Assembly (NCBI GenBank): GCA_944387395.1
Contig: CALXEU010000037.1
Location: forward strand, 1-35,566
Source of the DNA: an uncultured Clostridia bacterium
GTDB lineage: Bacteria > Bacillota > Clostridia > TANB77 > CAG-508
Length of the DNA stretch: 35,566 nt
Direction: 5' to 3'
The notes below the pieces were generated by a model. The model saw only the letters and a program-made list of their open reading frames with translations, was not told the DNA's origin and did not search any database. Position numbers and translations under genes: made by a program. This document shows positions 32,278-35,566 of the stretch, piece after piece (the first letter of the stretch is position 1; the number at the start of each line of letters is the position of its first letter).

Positions 32278-33393
32278 ATGTGGAAAAGAATAATAAAGAA
32301 TATGGATTGGGGAATTGTTGTCTGCATAGCAATTTTAATGACCATAGGGCTGGTTGCTTTATTTTCGGCGACTCAGGGCTCAGGATATGAAGAATTCTCA
32401 AAACAATTAATGTGGCTAGGAATTAGCCTGCCAATAACAATATTGGTAATATTTATAAATTACAATACAATTGCAAAAGTTTCTCCAATATTATATATTT
32501 TAATGTTAATATCTTTGGTTGCAGTATTGTTTACAGATCCTATAAATGGTGCAACAAGTTGGTTTACAATAGGGTCAGCCTCAATACAACCAGCAGAATT
32601 TGCAAAAGTTATAACTATAATTGTTCTATCAGCATATATAGCTAAAATTCAACAAAATGGAAAAGATGAGGTAAGTAGATTTTTTAAATTAATAAAATGC
32701 TTACTAATAGTTGTTGTACCAATGCTTCTTATAATTAAACAACCAGATTATGGAACTGCAATAGCATTCTTTGTAGCAACAATAGCAATATTGTTTGTTG
32801 CGGGAATAAAGAAAAGATATATTTTTACTGGAATAATTCTGGCAATTGTTCTATTACCAATTTTATATTTTTATGTGTTACCTGAGCATGCAAAAACAAG
32901 AATAGAGGTATTTTTAAATCCAGACTTAGATCCTAGAGGTGCTGGTTATAATGTTATTCAATCAAAACTAGCAATAGGTGCTGGTGAATTTTTAGGAATG
33001 GGAATTTTAAAAGGAAATCAAACACAACTTGGATTCTTATATCCTAAGACTACGGACTTTATATTTGCAGTAATAGGTGAAGAAATGGGATTTATAATTG
33101 CTGCAACAGTAATAATAACATACGTAATATTAATAACAAAGGCTATATATATAGCAAAAACATCTAAAGATAATTTAGGTTCATATATAGCAGCGGGAAT
33201 TGCGGGAGTTTTTATATTTCATATGGCGGAAAATATAGGAATGACAATGGGATTGCTTCCAATTACAGGAGTACCATTACCATTTGTAAGTTATGGAGGA
33301 AGCTCTCTTCTTACAAACTTTATAATGATAGGATTATTGCTAAATATCAGTGGAAGAAGACAAAAAGCAATTTTTGTTGATCAGAGTATTTAA
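32278..33393 (+). CDS. rodA: SEDS glycosyltransferase RodA
   Basis: A 371-aa polytopic SEDS-family peptidoglycan polymerase with about ten membrane segments. Family motifs: ALFSATQG in the first loop, WFTIGSASIQPAEFAKV, IKQPDYGTA, ARTRIEVF-like HAKTRIEVFLNPDLDP, GEFLGMGILKGNQTQLGFLYP, TTDFIFAVIGEEMGF, and GVPLPFVSYGGSSLLTN. RodA works with a class B PBP and MreBCD in side-wall synthesis. FtsW and SpoVE share the fold. Position right after minDE and the MDWG start fit RodA, because mre-min-rodA clusters are common in Clostridia. Only 12 bp separate it from minE, and the ribosome binding site (AAGAGGTT) overlaps the minE stop region. Confidence 0.9.
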   Translation: MWKRIIKNMDWGIVVCIAILMTIGLVALFSATQGSGYEEFSKQLMWLGISLPITILVIFINYNTIAKVSPILYILMLISLVAVLFTDPINGATSWFTIGSASIQPAEFAKVITIIVLSAYIAKIQQNGKDEVSRFFKLIKCLLIVVVPMLLIIKQPDYGTAIAFFVATIAILFVAGIKKRYIFTGIILAIVLLPILYFYVLPEHAKTRIEVFLNPDLDPRGAGYNVIQSKLAIGAGEFLGMGILKGNQTQLGFLYPKTTDFIFAVIGEEMGFIIAATVIITYVILITKAIYIAKTSKDNLGSYIAAGIAGVFIFHMAENIGMTMGLLPITGVPLPFVSYGGSSLLTNFIMIGLLLNISGRRQKAIFVDQSI

Positions 33394-33423
33394 AATTCTA
33401 ATCTTGATGAAGGGAAGAAAAAA

Positions 33424-34389
33424 TTGAAGATAGGAAATGTAGAATTAGATAATAATATTTTTTTAGCTCCAATGGCAGGTATCACAGACCTGCCATTTAG
33501 ACTAATATGTAAAGAAATGGGAGCTGGTCTTGTATATACAGAAATGGTAAGCAGTAAGGCCTTGCTATATGGAGATGAAAAAACCAAGCTATTATTAAAA
33601 TCAAGCCCAAAAGAAAGACCGCTTGCGGTTCAAATATTTGGAAGTGATTTAGAAGCAATTGCATATAGTGCTAGATATGTGAGTGATTTTGCAGATATAA
33701 TAGATATAAATATGGGGTGTCCTGCTCCTAAAGTTACCAAAAATGGAGATGGAAGTAAGCTATTACTTGACCTAAATTTAATTAGACAGATTGTAGAAAC
33801 AGCGACTAAAAATTCAAGAGTTCCAGTGACTGTTAAAATAAGAATAGGTTGGGATGAAAATAATATTGTTGCGCTAGATGTTGCAAAAATAGTAGAAGAA
33901 GCAGGTGCATCAGCAATAACAGTTCATGGAAGAACTAGAAGTCAGTTTTACTCAGGTCAGGCAAACTGGGATATAATTAAGAAAGTAAAAGAAAATGTAA
34001 AAATTCCAGTAATAGGAAATGGAGATATTACATCTGGAGAAATTGCAAAAAAAAGATTAGAAGAAACAAAAGTAGATGCATTAATGGTAGGAAGAGCAAC
34101 TCTAGGAAATCCATGGATTTTTAGAGAAATTTTAGAATATATAAAAAATGGAAAAATTACTTCAAAAGTATCTATAGATGAAAGAATGAATTTAATATTA
34201 AAACATATTAACATGGAAATTGAGGAAAAAGGCGAAAATATTGCCATAAAAGAAATGAGAAAACATATAAGTGCATATACAAAAAATTTACCAAACTCTG
34301 GTGAATTTAGGAATAAAATAAATATGCTAAATACAAGAAAAGAAGTAGAAGATTGTCTTGTAAAATATTTTAATAATATAAAAAATTAG
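33424..34389 (+). CDS. dus: tRNA-dihydrouridine synthase, DusB type
   Basis: A 321-aa FMN-dependent enzyme that reduces uridine to dihydrouridine in tRNA D-loops. TTG start at 33424, preceded by AAGGGAAG. Motifs: NNIFLAPMAGITDLPFR at the N-terminus, QIFGSD, DINMGCPAPKVTKNGDGSKLL with catalytic Cys99, PVTVKIRIGWDE, ITVHGRTRSQFYSG, IPVIGNGDI and VGRATLGNPWIF for FMN binding. The C-terminal helical tRNA-binding domain (about 240-321) includes KEMRKHISAYTKNLP. DusB-type is favoured because of length and the MRKH motif. It is the last gene of the minD operon and ends at a bidirectional terminator. Confidence 0.95.
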   Translation: MKIGNVELDNNIFLAPMAGITDLPFRLICKEMGAGLVYTEMVSSKALLYGDEKTKLLLKSSPKERPLAVQIFGSDLEAIAYSARYVSDFADIIDINMGCPAPKVTKNGDGSKLLLDLNLIRQIVETATKNSRVPVTVKIRIGWDENNIVALDVAKIVEEAGASAITVHGRTRSQFYSGQANWDIIKKVKENVKIPVIGNGDITSGEIAKKRLEETKVDALMVGRATLGNPWIFREILEYIKNGKITSKVSIDERMNLILKHINMEIEEKGENIAIKEMRKHISAYTKNLPNSGEFRNKINMLNTRKEVEDCLVKYFNNIKN

Positions 34390-34405
34390 AAGGTAAAAAT
34401 TAATT

Positions 34406-34451
34406 ATAGGGTAAAAAATATAACGCTAATCGCGTTTTACATTTACCCTAT
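34406..34451. terminator. Bidirectional terminator between dus and an XRE gene
   Basis: ATAGGGTAAA (34406-34415) pairs with TTTACCCTAT (34442-34451), and AACGC (34422-34426) pairs with GCGTT (34432-34436) in the inner part. T-rich sequence follows on the plus strand. It overlaps the stop codon of the minus-strand gene. Confidence 0.85.
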
Positions 34452-34712
34452 TTTATTTTGTCTATTTTCAAATCTATCTATAGCTTCTACATCCTTAAAA
34501 CAAGGAGAATCAAAAAAATCTTTTAATTCGATGTTTAAGCCTTCACATATATGTATTATAGAGCTTAAAGTAGGCTCTTTTACTTTCCCTCGTTTACAAT
34601 CGCTTATAATGGAATTAGAAATTCCTGCTAAATAAGAAAGCCTATAGGCAGATAAATTATGTTCTTTTAGTAGTTCTTTAATTCTAATATTAATTGCATC
34701 TGATAATATCAT
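34443..34712 (-). CDS. XRE-family helix-turn-helix regulator
   Basis: An 89-aa protein with an HTH_XRE domain at about 6-62: INIRIKELLKEHNLSAYRLS, then LAGISNSIISDCKRGK as the recognition helix, and TLSSIIHICEGLNIELKDFF. ATG 34712 is chosen because GGGAGG lies 7 bases upstream; a start at 34730 would translate the ribosome binding site itself (MQGGCF). It belongs to the small Cro/C1-type regulators that often sit near mobile or accessory DNA. The target is unknown. It lies 172 bp from a second XRE gene on the same strand, with no promoter I can name with confidence between them. Confidence 0.88.
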   Translation of the reverse strand: MILSDAINIRIKELLKEHNLSAYRLSYLAGISNSIISDCKRGKVKEPTLSSIIHICEGLNIELKDFFDSPCFKDVEAIDRFENRQNKIG

Positions 34713-34884
34713 AAAACAGCCTCCCTGCAAATAAAAGACAAATAAAGTATAACAAAATAATTATATTTTGTATGCGGAAGTATCCGAATTGACCTAAAAA
34801 TTTGGTTTGAAGTCTGTAAAATGATAAAGTATAGATAAATTACTTAATATTAAATAATATAGAAAAGCTTTATATAGTAACAAG

Positions 34885-35121
34885 TTACTTAGAAGAGGTC
34901 TTTTTATCATGTGGATAAGGTGTTATTTCATCGGTTCTATATAACAAATAATCAATACTAGTATTATAAAAATCTGCTAATTTACACAATAGCTCCAAAG
35001 GAATATTTCTTTTATTAAGTTCATAATAAGAATATGCAACTTGAGAAACATTAAGAAATTTACTTAATTGTTTTTGAGTAAGATCATTATCTTCTCTAAG
35101 ATTTTTTATACGAGTTTCCAT
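34885..35121 (-). CDS. XRE-family helix-turn-helix regulator, divergent from the prepilin-like gene
   Basis: A 78-aa protein with an HTH_XRE domain over almost its whole length: TRIKNLREDNDLTQKQLSKF, then LNVSQVAYSYYELNKRNIP as the recognition region, and LLCKLADFYNTSIDYLLYRT. ATG 35121 is chosen (AAGGAAGG 9 bases upstream) over 35163, because METRIKNLRED is the family-typical start. It faces away from the prepilin-like gene with 160 bp between. In that gap TGTTATAT occurs twice (35203-35210 and 35228-35235), 25 bp apart and overlapping the prepilin promoter, so this regulator may control that gene. That is inference from layout. Confidence 0.88.
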   Translation of the reverse strand: METRIKNLREDNDLTQKQLSKFLNVSQVAYSYYELNKRNIPLELLCKLADFYNTSIDYLLYRTDEITPYPHDKKTSSK

Positions 35122-35209
35122 TTTTTTTAATCCTTCCTTATAAAAATATTTAAAATTGAACAAACTATAAGAAAAACTAAAAAATTATAAAATAAAACAA
35201 AATGTTATA

Positions 35210-35238
35210 TTGCGTTTTAAAACATATTGTTATATAAT
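35210..35238 (+). promoter_or_regulatory. Promoter for the prepilin-like gene
   Basis: TTGCGT (35210-35215), 17-bp spacer, TATAAT (35233-35238). AAAAGGAGAG precedes the ATG at 35282. Confidence 0.7.
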
Positions 35239-35281
35239 AAATTTATGATAATAAAAAAAGAGAAAAAAGGAGAGAAAACTT

Positions 35282-35386
35282 ATGAAAAAATTTAGAAAAG
35301 ATTATGGTATTACGCTTATAGCACTAGTAGTAACGATAGTACTAAACTGCGTACGCAGTGGTCGTAAATTGGGAAATATAGCTTAA
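35282..35386 (+). pseudogene. Prepilin-like gene cut off after its hydrophobic signal
   Basis: ATG 35282 with AAAAGGAGAG upstream. The protein begins MKKFRKDYGITLIALVVTIV, the form of a class III/type IV prepilin-like leader in Clostridia: basic leader, Gly cleavage site before ITLIALVVTIV. The hydrophobic helix normally continues (LLILAG). Here it stops after about base 35343, and the frame runs through the palindrome at 35346-35359 to TAA 35384-35386, adding LNCVRSGRKLGNIA. Promoter and ribosome binding site are intact, so the break is at the C-terminal side and coincides with the start of the integrase element. The rest of the gene may lie beyond the right edge of the element. Confidence 0.7.
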
Positions 35387-35417
35387 AATAGAATAAATAC
35401 TTGAAAATATAGACAAT

Positions 35418-35469
35418 CTCCTTTAAAATATATTATGTAAAATAATTACAAAAATATATTTTAAAGGAG
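35418..35469 (+). promoter_or_regulatory. Hairpin that pairs with the integrase ribosome binding site
   Basis: A perfect 17-bp inverted repeat: 35418-35434 (CTCCTTTAAAATATATT) with 35453-35469. The loop contains a further 5-bp stem (TGTAA 35436-35440 / TTACA 35446-35450). The right arm ends in AAAGGAG, the ribosome binding site of the integrase, whose ATG is at 35479. Confidence 0.8.
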
Positions 35470-35478
35470 GTTTTGCTT

Positions 35479-35566
35479 ATGACAAACAAAAAATTATTAG
35501 AAAAACTGCGAGAAGATATGGAAATGCGAGGCTTTTCACATTATACAAAATACAGTTATTATCATA
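35479..35566 (+). CDS. Tyrosine recombinase/integrase, 5' end only
   Basis: ATG 35479 follows AAAGGAGG by 8 bases. Only 29 codons are in the window. The peptide (LLEKLREDMEMRGFSHYTK and on to YSYYH) matches the N-terminal SAM-like core-binding helix of tyrosine recombinases, where L-x-x-L-R-E-D-M-x-x-R-G-F-S-x-x-T is common. The catalytic domain (R-H-R-Y) lies outside. Integrases of this kind occur in stand-alone insertion elements and next to IS91-type HUH transposases in Firmicutes; which one applies cannot be told here. Its translation is probably held low by the hairpin around its ribosome binding site when read from outside promoters. Confidence 0.7.
   Translation, partial: MTNKKLLEKLREDMEMRGFSHYTKYSYYH

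Larger units (their letters stand above)
35344..35566 (+). mobile_element. Left end of a tyrosine-recombinase mobile element (runs off the window)
   Basis: Starts where the prepilin-like gene loses its expected sequence. It contains a perfect 14-bp palindrome (ACTGCGTACGCAGT, 35346-35359), a 17-bp perfect inverted repeat enclosing the integrase ribosome binding site, and the integrase start. The exact outer boundary, right end and target duplication cannot be seen. Confidence 0.6.

Noticed and set aside
34713-34884. Small RNA or promoter between the two XRE genes
   Set aside because: CGGA/TCCG around 34774-34785 forms only a 4-bp stem and the -10/-35 candidates are poor. Nothing can be supported.
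1-35566. tRNA, rRNA or riboswitch genes
   Set aside because: I found no cloverleaf-like GC-rich segment, no TTCGAATC-type T-arm in an intergenic gap, and no recognisable riboswitch core. Intergenic gaps are short and AT-rich.

Overview
The window is AT-rich DNA with strong AGGAGG ribosome binding sites, consensus sigma-A promoters, a G5/SleB-type cell-wall hydrolase, a YaaT/RicT protein, a WalRK-like two-component pair and a four-subunit 2-oxoacid:ferredoxin oxidoreductase. This points to an anaerobic, low-GC Gram-positive bacterium of the Clostridia. No species is claimed. I see no tRNA, rRNA or CRISPR array.

Layout. 1-3130 (+): the 3' end of a WG-repeat protein, an unrecognised C-terminally anchored membrane protein, acpS and tatD. 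3131-6571 (+): a DUF348-G5-SleB-like wall hydrolase with a perfect promoter and terminator, exonuclease III (xth), and an AI-2E family permease preceded by an 11-codon leader ORF. 6572-14935 (+): one giant gene for a cyclic beta-glucan synthase-like protein of about 2,741 aa. Its ribosome binding site lies inside a strong hairpin, and a good terminator follows it. 14991-20752 (+): a probable operon of an unknown membrane protein, a WalR-like regulator, a WalK-like kinase, signal peptidase I, holB and ricT, closed by a bidirectional terminator.

20758-25819 (-): a tandem-duplicated ThyX thymidylate synthase, a small 2[4Fe-4S] ferredoxin, and porB-porA-porD-porC, which would move electrons from pyruvate (or another 2-oxoacid) to ferredoxin. 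25820-29932 (+): a sortase gene broken by a frameshift and lacking a normal start codon, then a 1,051-aa thioester/Cna_B-repeat surface protein whose sorting signal stops right after LPRTG. The locus looks like it is decaying. 29940-34451 (+): trmB, minD, minE with a long charged tail, rodA and dusB, then another bidirectional terminator. 34443-35566: two XRE regulators (-), a prepilin-like gene (+) cut off after its hydrophobic signal, and the left end of a tyrosine-recombinase element that runs off the window.

The most notable observations are: (1) a tandem ThyX in which the two copies have lost complementary halves of the RHR-x7-S-x-R active-site motif; (2) hairpins that pair with the ribosome binding sites of the glucan synthase and integrase genes; (3) short leader ORFs before the AI-2E permease and porB; (4) the decaying sortase/surface-protein locus; (5) a 16-bp perfect palindrome over the -10 of the thyX promoter; (6) a 14-bp perfect palindrome at the left end of the mobile element.
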